Source: an uncultured Aquimarina sp. (lineage in GTDB: Bacteria; Bacteroidota; Bacteroidia; Flavobacteriales; Flavobacteriaceae). From it: a stretch of 64,000 bases of DNA. The stretch lies in NCBI GenBank assembly GCA_947502885.1, contig CANNBP010000007.1:62001-126000 (forward strand). Direction: 5' to 3'. Shown piece after piece: positions 1-9,138 of the stretch. Position 1 is the first letter of the stretch. Every line of letters begins with the position of its first letter. Both the position numbers and the translations under genes were made by a program. Below the pieces are notes generated by a model, which searched no databases, was not told where the DNA came from, and was given only the letters and a program-made list of their open reading frames with translations.

Positions 1-1230
1 GATCATAAAATAACAATAATTTCTGGTGAAACAGAATATTTCTTTTCTCGTACAGCACTTATGTACATATATATGGGACATATGAAGTTTGAACATACAC
101 AACCTTATGAAAATTGGTTTTGGAAAAAAAATAAGATTGCCCTCAAAAAAGGATTTGTAACCAAGGTAGACCACCAAGAAAATCAACTTGTTTTCACCGA
201 TGGAGAGACACTGGCTTATGATAAATTGGTTATAGCAGTAGGTTCTAAGCCTAATAAATTTGGATGGCCAGGACAAGATCTTGATGGAGTGATGGGGATG
301 TATCACAAACAAGACCTTGAAAATCTTGAAAAACATGCTCCTGATAATAAAGCATGTAAACGAGCAGTCATCGTTGGAGGAGGTTTAATAGGTATTGAAT
401 TAGCCGAAATGTTAAATTCGAGAAATATACCTGTAACGTTTTTGGTGCGCGAAAAAAGTTTTTGGAACGCCGTTTTACCCCCAGGTGAAAGTGGTATGAT
501 TAATAGACATATCTTAAATCATCATATAGATCTTAGGTTAGGAGTAAATTTAAAAGAAATCATTGCAGATGACCACGGTAAAGTAAAGAGTGTAGTTGTG
601 CAAGAAACAGGTGAGGTGATCGATTGTAATGTAGTAGGATTAACACCAGGAGTATCTCCTAATGTAGATTTCTTAAAAGATTCGGGAATAGAATTAGGCA
701 GAGGAGTAAAAGTAAATAGATATCTAGAAACCAATATACCTAATATTTATGCGATTGGGGATTGTGCAGAACAACATGAAGCCATTGGAAATCGACGACC
801 AATTGAAGCTGTTTGGTATACAGGTAGAATGATGGGGGAGACAGTGGCACAAACTATTTGTGGTAATAGAATAGCATATAAACCCGGACATTGGTTTAAT
901 AGTGCCAAGTTTTTGGATATAGAGTATCAAACATATGGATGGGTGTTTGGTAGACCAAAAGAATATGAAGAGCAATTTCATTGGATACATAAAGATGATA
1001 CTAAGTGTATCACGGTATCCTATCATAAAGAAACAAAAGAGTTTTTGGGTATCAATACATTTGGAATAAGAATGCGTCATGAGGTGTTTGATGCTTGGTT
1101 AACCCAGAAAAGGGATGTTGACTACGTCATGCAACATTTGGCAGAAGCCAATTTTGATCCAGAATTCTATGCAGTACATGAACCAGAGATTCTTTTAGCG
1201 TATAAAAAATCACAACCTCAAAACGCATAA
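1..1230 (+). CDS. FAD-dependent NAD(P) oxidoreductase, 5' end outside window
   Basis: The reading frame is open from base 1, and the codons before the first ATG at 61 encode the residues expected upstream in this family (an SGE..FFSRTAL stretch), so the true start lies left of the window. The visible part has the two-dinucleotide-domain layout of pyridine nucleotide-disulphide-type reductases: an AVGSKPN motif that closes the first FAD segment, a GGGLIGIELAEML Rossmann motif for NAD(P), and IYAIGDCAE, the conserved second FAD motif. No redox-active CxxC pair is seen, so it is closer to nitrite-reductase or ferredoxin-reductase-like flavoproteins than to thioredoxin reductase. A membrane polyferredoxin follows 137 bp downstream on the same strand, so both may belong to one electron-transfer unit. 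The electron acceptor cannot be told from the sequence. Confidence 0.85.
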   Translation, partial: DHKITIISGETEYFFSRTALMYIYMGHMKFEHTQPYENWFWKKNKIALKKGFVTKVDHQENQLVFTDGETLAYDKLVIAVGSKPNKFGWPGQDLDGVMGMYHKQDLENLEKHAPDNKACKRAVIVGGGLIGIELAEMLNSRNIPVTFLVREKSFWNAVLPPGESGMINRHILNHHIDLRLGVNLKEIIADDHGKVKSVVVQETGEVIDCNVVGLTPGVSPNVDFLKDSGIELGRGVKVNRYLETNIPNIYAIGDCAEQHEAIGNRRPIEAVWYTGRMMGETVAQTICGNRIAYKPGHWFNSAKFLDIEYQTYGWVFGRPKEYEEQFHWIHKDDTKCITVSYHKETKEFLGINTFGIRMRHEVFDAWLTQKRDVDYVMQHLAEANFDPEFYAVHEPEILLAYKKSQPQNA

Positions 1231-1367
1231 GTAACTTACAGATTTTATGGCTGATTCAACTGTTGCTGAACAAGTTTACTAAGCCTACAAACAAAAATAA
1301 TTTTAGATTTCGAGCTAAGTCTCGGAGTGTTAAATTCCACAATGTGGATTAAAAAAATAATAACAAG

Positions 1368-2969
1368 ATGAGTAATAAATTAAATCATAGTATGTCGCTT
1401 GCCAACCCAAATGCGAATGGGATATCGACAAAACAAAAAGTGGCTTTGGCGTTAGGTTTTTTGGGTCTTTTTATTTTAGGATTAGCCCTTTTTAATACCA
1501 ATTTTCCTAATCAAGGAGTATTCTTAACTCTTTCTCTAGTATTAATTGCAGGAGGAGTGATACTTTTTGCAAATGATGCCTATTTGACTAAGTTAGAAGG
1601 GATCAAGAATGATAAAGTTTGGTTTAATTCTATTTCTTCGAGAGGAGTATTAGGATGGCTTACAGGTGTTGGCTTAACAGCATTTTATATCGTATTATAT
1701 TTTAAAGCAGAATTACTTGGTTTAAGTGGAAATGGAGAAGCAAATACAGGCTTAATTTCTTTATTTGATCCATTAAGTAATTTGTTAAGTGGTAGACCTG
1801 CAAGTCAGTGGTTTGTTTATGGAACCTTATATACCGTGGCAATTATAGCTTTTGGATATAAGTTTATTTTAAAATACCGCCATAATCGTTATCAACAAAT
1901 ACGTACAGTTTCTGTCATGTTTTTTCAGTTGGGATTTGCATTTTTAATTCCAGAATTTATGGCACGACTTAATACAAGCCCAGATTATAATCTACCATAT
2001 TATGACTTAAAAAGTGTTTGGCCTTTAAATTATTATTTGTTTGATAACTGGTCGATAGATGGGTTGTTATCTTCACAAAACTTAGGAATAGGTTTATTAA
2101 TATTTGGAGTTGCATCTATATTTATAATCACTCCAATTCTTACCTATAAATTTGGAAAAAGATGGTATTGTTCATGGGTTTGTGGATGTGGTGGATTAGC
2201 CGAGACAGCAGGAGATTCTTTTAGACAATTATCGAGTAAAAAATTAAGCGCATGGAAATTAGAGCGCTGGTTAATTCATACAGTCTTAGTGTTTTCTGTA
2301 GTAATGACAATAGCCATGATATATACCTATTTGGGAAGTGATCCAAATAAATATTGGTTAACAAGGAATACATTTTTGATTTCAATTTCTGTTTTTCTTA
2401 CGGTAGTGTTTTCTCTAGTAATGATTTTTAAAAGAAAAGAACTAGGAAAAGATGCTAAATATGGAGCTATAGGCTACTTTGTGGTGATTGCCTCATTAAT
2501 TGCTATGCATTATTCTGGTACATCAAGCGAAATTTTCTTGATTAAGTCTTCAAGTCTTAGATCTGCTTATGGTTTGTATATAGGTTCAATCTTTTCTGGG
2601 GTTATTGGTACTGGTTTTTATCCTATTTTAGGTAGTAGAGCTTGGTGCCGATTTGGATGTCCTATGGCGGCAATTTTAGGTTTTCAACAACGATTATTCT
2701 CTAAGTTTAGAATTACTACAAACGGAGGACAATGTATTTCATGCGGTAATTGTTCTACCTATTGTGAAATGGGAATCGATGTTCGTGCATATGCTCAAAA
2801 AGGTGAGAATATAGTGAGATCTAGTTGTGTAGGTTGTGGTATTTGTTCTGCAGTTTGCCCACGTGGGGTATTGAAATTAGAAAATGACTCGTTGAACGGT
2901 CGTATCAACCCTACAGAAGTATTATTAGGTAATGATGTAGACCTAATGAATTATGTAAATAAGAAATAG
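1368..2969 (+). CDS. Membrane-bound 4Fe-4S polyferredoxin, NapH/NosR-like
   Basis: A 533-residue integral membrane protein with several hydrophobic spans and two kinds of cysteine cluster. Around residues 268-274 is a CxxxCxC group after a membrane span, and at 427-431 a CxxxCP motif; such paired CxxxCP-like motifs are typical of NapH, NosR and CcoG-like proteins. The C-terminal part carries two classical ferredoxin motifs, C456-x2-C-x2-C-x3-C and C487-x2-C-x2-C-x3-CP, predicted to bind two [4Fe-4S] clusters on the cytoplasmic side. The family passes electrons between the quinone pool and other redox partners. It follows a flavin oxidoreductase gene and ends just before a strong terminator at 3019. 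The physiological partner is unknown. Confidence 0.85.
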   Translation: MSNKLNHSMSLANPNANGISTKQKVALALGFLGLFILGLALFNTNFPNQGVFLTLSLVLIAGGVILFANDAYLTKLEGIKNDKVWFNSISSRGVLGWLTGVGLTAFYIVLYFKAELLGLSGNGEANTGLISLFDPLSNLLSGRPASQWFVYGTLYTVAIIAFGYKFILKYRHNRYQQIRTVSVMFFQLGFAFLIPEFMARLNTSPDYNLPYYDLKSVWPLNYYLFDNWSIDGLLSSQNLGIGLLIFGVASIFIITPILTYKFGKRWYCSWVCGCGGLAETAGDSFRQLSSKKLSAWKLERWLIHTVLVFSVVMTIAMIYTYLGSDPNKYWLTRNTFLISISVFLTVVFSLVMIFKRKELGKDAKYGAIGYFVVIASLIAMHYSGTSSEIFLIKSSSLRSAYGLYIGSIFSGVIGTGFYPILGSRAWCRFGCPMAAILGFQQRLFSKFRITTNGGQCISCGNCSTYCEMGIDVRAYAQKGENIVRSSCVGCGICSAVCPRGVLKLENDSLNGRINPTEVLLGNDVDLMNYVNKK

Positions 2970-3018
2970 TTTTTTTATATTGGCACAAAAATTAAGTGAC
3001 TCTTAATCGCAAACTCAG

Positions 3019-3050
3019 ACTCCAAAGATTGAAAAATCTTTGGAGTTTTT
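3019..3050 (+). terminator. Rho-independent terminator after the polyferredoxin gene
   Basis: Perfect 12-bp stem (3019-3030 with 3035-3046), GAAA loop and a run of T directly after it. It ends the transcript of the preceding redox genes. Confidence 0.85.
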
Positions 3051-3198
3051 ATTTGGCGCGAGAAAGTTTGAGCTACAGTTTGAAATAGAATAACGCATTA
3101 TCTTGATCAAGATAATCAATAACTTGTTCAATAGAATTATCTTTTATCTTGATTAAATTCATCTTATATCACCCTGAAAAACAAAAAATAAACACAAT

Positions 3199-4473
3199 TC
3201 AATTCTTATATACTACACCATTTTTCATAACGAATATTACGTTTTCCATTGTTTTAATTTTTTGCGTAGGATCATCGTTTACAGCTATAATATCAGCAAA
3301 AAAACCAGACGCAATTTGACCTAATTCATTCTTCATGTTTAGAATTTTTGCATTGGTAATCGTAGCACTTTGTATAGTTTCTATAGCTGGCATTCCGGCT
3401 TCTACCATATAACCAAACTCTTTACCATTTTGACCATGTTTAAAAACTCCTGCATCTGTACCAAAGGCAATACCAACACCTCGTTGATATGCTTTTTTAA
3501 AAGTATTCTGTATTTTTGGTCCAATTTCTAATGCTTTAGGTACAATTATCTCGGGGTAATATCCTTCTACTTTAGCTTTTTCGGTTACTTCTTTTCCTGC
3601 AGTAATTGTAGGCACGAGATAAGCATCGTATTGTTTCATGAGATCCATAGTTTTTTCACTCATTAGTGTACCATGTTCAATGGTTTTAACGCCTCCAATT
3701 ACAGCACGCTGCATTCCTTCATCACCATGAGCATGTGCTGCGACATGAAACCCATAATCTTTTGCAGTTTTGCAAATGGCTTTGATTTCTTCTATAGTAA
3801 ATTGAGGGTTAGAACTACTTTTTGCCATGCTCAAAACCCCGCCAGTAGCGGTTATCTTTATCAAATCAGCTCCGTTTTTATAACGTTGCCGCACAGCTTT
3901 TTGGGCATCCTCAAGACTATTCACTACTCCTTCTTTTGGGCCCGGATCACCAATTAGTGCTTTCTTATTACCATTGGTAGGGTCTGCGTGGCCACCCGTT
4001 GTAGCCAAAGATTTACCAGCGGTAAATATCCTAGGACCAACAATGGTTTCTTTTTTAATCGCTTTTTTAAGCGAAATATTAACACCAGTACCACCAAGAT
4101 CACGTACTGCAGTAAAACCTGCTAATAATGTTTTCTTGGCAAAACTTACAGAATTATAGGCAACATCGGCATCATTATACGTATATTTTTGAAGATAAGA
4201 CCCAGGGTTTGATTCACTTTCTATATGCACGTGCAAATCAATTAGTCCTGGCATTACCGTTTTATCTTTAAGATCAATGGTTATATCATCTTTTTTACCC
4301 ATAATAAAACCATCTGCAACCTTACTAATTTTATTTCCAGAAACTACCACTGTTTTTTGAGTAAGTAAAGTGCCGTTTTTAGTATCAATTAGTTTTCCGC
4401 AATGCAGATAGGTGTCTTGAGCAGTAAGCATGGTACATAACAGTACAAAGAATAGAGTGCACGTATATTTCAT
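3199..4473 (-). CDS. Secreted amidohydrolase (imidazolonepropionase/prolidase-like)
   Basis: About 424 residues from the ATG at 4473. This start was chosen over one 27 bp upstream because it begins a normal signal peptide (MKYTCTLFFVLLCTMLTAQ). The mature protein is a metal-dependent amidohydrolase: the PGLIDLHVH motif gives the first two metal-binding His residues, a Lys occurs in LIKITATGG, later metal ligands in HAHG and IEHGT, and the final Asp in FGTDAG. The layout matches the imidazolonepropionase-like/Xaa-Pro dipeptidase group of the superfamily, which in Bacteroidota is often exported. Substrate is not predictable; hydrolysis of a C-N bond in a small peptide-like or cyclic amide compound is likely. 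It is a single gene, convergent with the redox genes on its left. Confidence 0.85.
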   Translation of the reverse strand: MKYTCTLFFVLLCTMLTAQDTYLHCGKLIDTKNGTLLTQKTVVVSGNKISKVADGFIMGKKDDITIDLKDKTVMPGLIDLHVHIESESNPGSYLQKYTYNDADVAYNSVSFAKKTLLAGFTAVRDLGGTGVNISLKKAIKKETIVGPRIFTAGKSLATTGGHADPTNGNKKALIGDPGPKEGVVNSLEDAQKAVRQRYKNGADLIKITATGGVLSMAKSSSNPQFTIEEIKAICKTAKDYGFHVAAHAHGDEGMQRAVIGGVKTIEHGTLMSEKTMDLMKQYDAYLVPTITAGKEVTEKAKVEGYYPEIIVPKALEIGPKIQNTFKKAYQRGVGIAFGTDAGVFKHGQNGKEFGYMVEAGMPAIETIQSATITNAKILNMKNELGQIASGFFADIIAVNDDPTQKIKTMENVIFVMKNGVVYKN

Positions 4474-4578
4474 ATGAGATTTGTGTTTATGGTAGATCAA
4501 TTTAAGAAATTAGACCTAAACAACTGTCGAATTAAGTTTTTTTTAAAATTTGGGCAGTTACTTGTTTAGAGTATATTT

Positions 4579-4850
4579 TCAGGCGATAACGTCTCCAATA
4601 CTATACGCAAGAATAGTCACTGAAGATTTTTCGAACTGAATTAGTTTTTGTAATGCTTTGTCGATCCCACCATTAATAAACTGTTGATGAAGATTTTTTT
4701 GGAACAAAGAGAGGAGTCAATTCCTCCTAACGCACCATAATCATAATACTGAAAGTCAAATTCGTTAGTAAATTCCTTTATGTCATATGTTAACCATTCA
4801 GACTTTTTTCTTCCTCATAAATTAGATAGAATAAGCAACCTTTTTTTCAT
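4579..4850 (-). pseudogene. Broken alpha/beta-hydrolase-like gene remnant
   Basis: An ATG at 4850 opens a reading frame (MKKRLLILSNL...) that meets a TGA at codon 12 (4817-4815), where a Trp codon TGG would fit. It then continues with protein-like sequence (RKKSEWLTYDIKEF...YYDYGALGGID). At the 7-base A run (4694-4700 on the plus strand) it must shift frame, as if one A were lost, to continue as HQQFINGGIDKALQKLIQFE and then ILAYSIGDVIA followed by a stop. The last part resembles the nucleophile elbow (S-x-G-G) of a small alpha/beta hydrolase, with the rest of the domain missing. The gene is therefore inactivated three ways: nonsense codon, frameshift and truncation. Confidence 0.6.
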
Positions 4851-4935
4851 AACTAGACTTTTATGAATAACTATTTATATCTTAGTAACCCTTATGTCAT
4901 AAGAATATGACTTTAATAAATATGTACACAAAATC

Positions 4936-6864
4936 ATGATTCGGCTTACTCTAACTTTCAATAGTATTACAAATGTTCTATGCAATAAAAACAAATCGAG
5001 TTTTTTTAAAATTAATCATTTATCGATCGTATTTGTTTTTTTATTAACCGTTGCTTCAGGATTTAATACTATGGTATTAAGTCAGGAAACATCTAAAAAG
5101 TATACCATTAATTCATTTCCGATAGAGGTGATAGGTGAACTTAATGGGTTTACTATTTCTATAACGACCAAAAAAATCAAAGAAGGTCTAGAGATTGCTA
5201 CATTAAAATTAACCAGAAGTGTTGCGGCGGCTCCTCCAAAATTGGAATTAAAATGGTCCTTACCATCAAATGATATCTCTGGACATTGGAGTACCAGAAG
5301 TGGACTTAAAAAAAATATTCAGCCAGATTGGTGGCCATCGCAAGTGACTTCGAGTATGGCAAGAAATGCGCCGGTACTTACCCTTTTTGGTAGTGCTAAC
5401 CAAAACCGATTAACGTTTGCTACTTCTGATGCTTTAAACACTGTAAAACTTACCACTAGTATTCGAGAAGAAGATGGATTTATATATAATCAAATCTTTT
5501 TATTTACCACAAAGCATAAGGCTGTTACCGATTTTGAGATAGACCTTTATTTTGATAAACGTGATCAACCATTTTATACATCGTTGGATGAAGTAGCCGA
5601 TTGGTTGGCGTCAAAAAAAGAGTATGCACCAGCAAAGGTTCCGAAATATGCAAAATTACCTATGTATTCTACATGGTATAGTTATCATCAAAATGTAGAC
5701 CCGACTGAATTACTAAAAGAATGTACACAGGCCAAAAAGATGGGATTTGAATCTATTATTGTAGATGATGGTTGGCAAACTTTAGATAGTAAAAGAGGAT
5801 ATGCATACACAGGAGATTGGGCTCCAGAGAGAATATCTGAAATGAAAAAATTTGTTGATGGCGTACATGCTTTGGATATGAAATTTTTACTTTGGTATGC
5901 TCTACCGTTAGTAGGAGAGAAATCCGAAGCTTATAAAAAGTTAAAAGGTAAATTTTTACGCTATTGGGACGGGCAAGGAGCATATGAGTTAGATCCTCGT
6001 TATCCAGAATCCAGGAAACATGTTATCGATATTTGTGTAAAAGCCATAAAAGAATGGAATCTAGATGGCTTTAAGTTAGATTTTATTGGGCGATGGATTG
6101 CTAGAGAACATACGGTTTTAGAGGCAAAAGATGGAAGGGATTTTGCATCTGTAAATGAAGCCGCAGATCAATTAATGACAGATCTTATACAAAAACTAAC
6201 TAGCATTAACCCTGATGTAATGATAGAGTTTCGTCAACCTTATATCGGGCCATTGATGCGTAAATATGGTAATATATTTAGAGCAGGAGATTGCCCTAAT
6301 TCTATTTTAGAAAATAGAGTGCGAACTACAGATCTTCGCTTATTAAGTGGTGCTACAGCAGTGCATTCAGATATGATCATGTGGCATTATGGAGAGCAAG
6401 TAGAGATTGCAGCTTTTCAGTTATTGAATGTATTATATGCAGTGCCACAAATTTCGGTAAGACTTGAAGACATCCCCAAAGATCATCTTAAAATGATACA
6501 ATTCTATCTGTCATATTGGGGAGAAAACCAAGATGTATTATTAGATGGACAGTTTGAAACTATATATCCTATGCAACATTATCCTGTAATAACGGCTTCC
6601 AATACAGATAAAAAGATTGTAACTCTGTATTCTAATCAATTTATCTCGCTGGAAAGTAACCTTCCTGAAAAACTTGATATCATTAATGCAAAAAACAGTA
6701 CCGAAGTGCTAATTAATACCAAAAGTGATTTGGGAGTATATTTATATACCATATATAATTGCTTGGGCGAGGTGCAAAAAACAGGAGAGTTGGCTTTACA
6801 ATCTAAAGCTTACGTTCTAGAGATTCCTGTGTCAGGAATGATACGCTTAGAAAGAAAAAAGTAA
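4936..6864 (+). CDS. Secreted alpha-galactosidase-like glycoside hydrolase (GH36/GH27 clan)
   Basis: A 642-residue protein with a hydrophobic export segment near residues 28-50, preceded by an unusually long N-terminal region. No better start codon is visible. An N-terminal beta-rich region is followed by a (beta/alpha)8 barrel: a TWYSYHQ stretch, IVDDGWQ near residue 275, then DGFKLDF with Asp382 as the predicted nucleophile of clan GH-D, and RAGDCPN with Asp452 as candidate acid/base. These match melibiase-type alpha-galactosidases. The sulfatase gene begins about 30 bp downstream on the same strand, so the pair probably degrades a sulfated galactose-containing polysaccharide. No SusC/SusD pair is present in the window, so the usual uptake partners are absent here. 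Confidence 0.8.
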   Translation: MIRLTLTFNSITNVLCNKNKSSFFKINHLSIVFVFLLTVASGFNTMVLSQETSKKYTINSFPIEVIGELNGFTISITTKKIKEGLEIATLKLTRSVAAAPPKLELKWSLPSNDISGHWSTRSGLKKNIQPDWWPSQVTSSMARNAPVLTLFGSANQNRLTFATSDALNTVKLTTSIREEDGFIYNQIFLFTTKHKAVTDFEIDLYFDKRDQPFYTSLDEVADWLASKKEYAPAKVPKYAKLPMYSTWYSYHQNVDPTELLKECTQAKKMGFESIIVDDGWQTLDSKRGYAYTGDWAPERISEMKKFVDGVHALDMKFLLWYALPLVGEKSEAYKKLKGKFLRYWDGQGAYELDPRYPESRKHVIDICVKAIKEWNLDGFKLDFIGRWIAREHTVLEAKDGRDFASVNEAADQLMTDLIQKLTSINPDVMIEFRQPYIGPLMRKYGNIFRAGDCPNSILENRVRTTDLRLLSGATAVHSDMIMWHYGEQVEIAAFQLLNVLYAVPQISVRLEDIPKDHLKMIQFYLSYWGENQDVLLDGQFETIYPMQHYPVITASNTDKKIVTLYSNQFISLESNLPEKLDIINAKNSTEVLINTKSDLGVYLYTIYNCLGEVQKTGELALQSKAYVLEIPVSGMIRLERKK

Positions 6865-6894
6865 CCATTGGTGAAAGTAGAAAAAAGAAAACAA

Positions 6895-8454
6895 ATGAAA
6901 TTAAGAATTAGTACCCTTATTGGGCTTAGTAGTTTTGTATTGATCGTCATGAGTATGGGGTCATGTACGTCAAAGAAATCACCAGAAAAAGGCATAGAAA
7001 AAATTGAAGAATCAAAAGAAGTACGTCCCAACATTCTTTGGATTTATGTAGAAGATATTTCTCCAGATATCGGGGCATATGGTAATGCATTGGCAAATAC
7101 ACCGCATTTAGATGAGATGGCCAGACAAGGAGTGCGATATACCAATACAATTATGCCATCTCCGGTATGTTCTCCTAGTCGTTCTGCAATGATTACAGGA
7201 GTTATGTCGACAACCATAGGCATGCATAATCATCATAGTTCTAGAACTGAAGCTTCTGCAATTCGTTTGTCAGATACGATTACAACAATTCCCGAATTGT
7301 TTAAAAAGGCTGGGTATTATACTTTTAATAGTGGTAAAGATGATTATAACTTTTGGTACGATAGAAAAGATTTGTATAGTGGTCCTTACTATCAACATCC
7401 ATTGTATGGAAAATCAGCCAAAAAATCAGATTGGAACGCTAGAGAAGATAAAAGTCAACCTTTCTTTGGACAAATTCAATTAAAGGGGAGTAAGCAAATT
7501 TTTAGCAAAACATTTAAAGATAAAGTGATAACTCCTGTTGATCGTTCGTTGGTAGAGTTGCCACCATACTATCCAGATGTTCCTTTGGTAAGAGAAGAGT
7601 GGGCACAGTATTTAGAAACAATGGAACTTACAGATTTAGAGGTCAAAAAGACTTTAGATCAATTAAAAGCAGATGGATTATTAGAGAATACAGTAGTTTT
7701 CTTCTTTTCTGATCATGGAATGCGTTCTTTGAGACATAAACAATTTTTATATGAAGGAGGGATTAGAGTTCCGTTTATAGTGATGTGGAAAGGAAACCCA
7801 ACATTGGTTAAACCAGGTACAGTAAATTCGGGATTAATTAGTGGATTAGATATAGGTACAACTTCGTTGGCATTGGCAGGTATAGAGAAGCCTGCTTATA
7901 TGGAAGGCGATAATTTATTTGCTCCTGACCATAAAGCAAGATCTTATGTAATTTCTACTAGAGATCGTTGTGATTTTACTATTGATAGAATTAGATCGGT
8001 GCGTACAGAACGATTTAAATATATCCGTAATTTTTTTCCTAATCGTTCTTATATGCAACCAAATTATCGAGATGAATGGGAATCAACACAATTATTACGT
8101 ACGTTATATGCTGGCGGAAAATTAAACGAATTACAAAGTCGGATTTTTAAAAATACCCGACCAAAAGAAGAACTATATGATCTTGTAGAAGATCCAGATG
8201 AAATTAATAATCTCGCTAGTAATTCGGAATATAAAAATGAGTTAGAGCGACATAGAAATATTCTTAACGATTGGATAATAAAGACAGACGATAAGGGGCA
8301 ATATCCAGAAAATATAGAAAATCTTAAGTATATGTTAGGTATATGGGATGAACAAGCTGTTAATAAAGAGTATGATCCTATAAGAAAGGAGTTTCCTGAA
8401 CTTGCTGGGTCTCTAAAAAGTAAAAAATCTGCCAAATTTGAATTGGTAGAATAA
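6895..8454 (+). CDS. Lipoprotein sulfatase (type I, formylglycine-dependent)
   Basis: About 519 residues from the ATG at 6895; TTG and GTG codons further upstream are less likely because this ATG directly begins a lipoprotein signal with lipobox MGSC (Cys24). The alkaline-phosphatase-like fold starts at PNILWIYVEDISPD with the metal-binding acidic residues. The signature C-S-P-S-R at Cys92 is the site oxidised to formylglycine in type I sulfatases, and FFSDHGM carries further metal ligands. It would remove sulfate esters from carbohydrate at the cell surface or in the periplasm. Close coupling to the GH36-type gene supports joint action on a sulfated glycan. The maturase (anSME-type) is not in the window. 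Confidence 0.88.
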   Translation: MKLRISTLIGLSSFVLIVMSMGSCTSKKSPEKGIEKIEESKEVRPNILWIYVEDISPDIGAYGNALANTPHLDEMARQGVRYTNTIMPSPVCSPSRSAMITGVMSTTIGMHNHHSSRTEASAIRLSDTITTIPELFKKAGYYTFNSGKDDYNFWYDRKDLYSGPYYQHPLYGKSAKKSDWNAREDKSQPFFGQIQLKGSKQIFSKTFKDKVITPVDRSLVELPPYYPDVPLVREEWAQYLETMELTDLEVKKTLDQLKADGLLENTVVFFFSDHGMRSLRHKQFLYEGGIRVPFIVMWKGNPTLVKPGTVNSGLISGLDIGTTSLALAGIEKPAYMEGDNLFAPDHKARSYVISTRDRCDFTIDRIRSVRTERFKYIRNFFPNRSYMQPNYRDEWESTQLLRTLYAGGKLNELQSRIFKNTRPKEELYDLVEDPDEINNLASNSEYKNELERHRNILNDWIIKTDDKGQYPENIENLKYMLGIWDEQAVNKEYDPIRKEFPELAGSLKSKKSAKFELVE

Positions 8455-8577
8455 TGCTGATTTTTAGTATCTTATGGTTCTGTTAATGAGTTGGTTTTTA
8501 GCTAATCATTATTTATTTAATAAATGTTGTTAGCTATTACTTATTGTTTCGTCTAAAATTACCAACAACAGATCGTT

Positions 8578-9138
8578 ATGATACAACAAAGAATAATAAT
8601 CCTTTTACTTCTGATGTTTTTGTCAGGAAATCTGCTGATAGCACAAAGAGCATATCAGCAGGAATATTATGGCACAGGAGTTCTAAAGGCTGAAGGATGG
8701 AAAAACGGAGAGGATAAAGATGGTTTTTGGTTTTTTTATCATCCTAATGGAAAAGTATCTAAAGAAGGGCATTATCAAAATGATAAAAAAGAAGGGTTTT
8801 GGTACTATTACGGATCAAATGGTTATGTACAAAAAGAAGGACATTACAAGAATAATTTAGAAAGTGGATACTGGTACTTTTATACTCAAAATAGTAAAAA
8901 AATAAGTAAAGAGGGACATTTTATAAATGGCAAAGCTGAAAAATGGTGGATTATTTACGATATTGCGAGTGGTATAACAAGAAAGTACCAATATCAAAAT
9001 AATAAAAAAGAAGGATACTGCCTTTTGTATAAAAATAATAAACTTTTTAAAGCCGAACGATACATTAACAATCACAAAACAGGTGAATGGACTGATGTGT
9101 TTAGTTTTAAAAGGGATAACCCAAATGCTTCTTTATAA
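8578..9138 (+). CDS. Secreted MORN-type repeat protein (YwqK-like)
   Basis: A 186-residue protein with a signal peptide (MIQQRIIILLLLMFLSG...AQ) and about six degenerate repeats of roughly 20-25 residues following the pattern G-x-W-x-x-Y-x-x-N-G-x-x-x-x-E-G-x-Y/H. Such MORN_2/YwqK-like repeats form extended beta structures and are common in exported flavobacterial proteins of unknown role; the 'antitoxin' label used for relatives is not supported here. Its stop codon directly precedes the ATG of the next gene, a glycosyltransferase, so the two are probably translated from one message. The role in that cluster is unknown. Confidence 0.75.
   Translation: MIQQRIIILLLLMFLSGNLLIAQRAYQQEYYGTGVLKAEGWKNGEDKDGFWFFYHPNGKVSKEGHYQNDKKEGFWYYYGSNGYVQKEGHYKNNLESGYWYFYTQNSKKISKEGHFINGKAEKWWIIYDIASGITRKYQYQNNKKEGYCLLYKNNKLFKAERYINNHKTGEWTDVFSFKRDNPNASL

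Noticed and set aside
1250..1283. Eleven-codon peptide starting at the ATG in TTATGGCTGATTC
   Set aside because: Too short and without support; probably chance in the leader of the polyferredoxin gene.
8578..9138. Antitoxin function for the MORN-type protein
   Set aside because: The name is inherited from distant relatives; the protein is exported and no toxin gene is adjacent.
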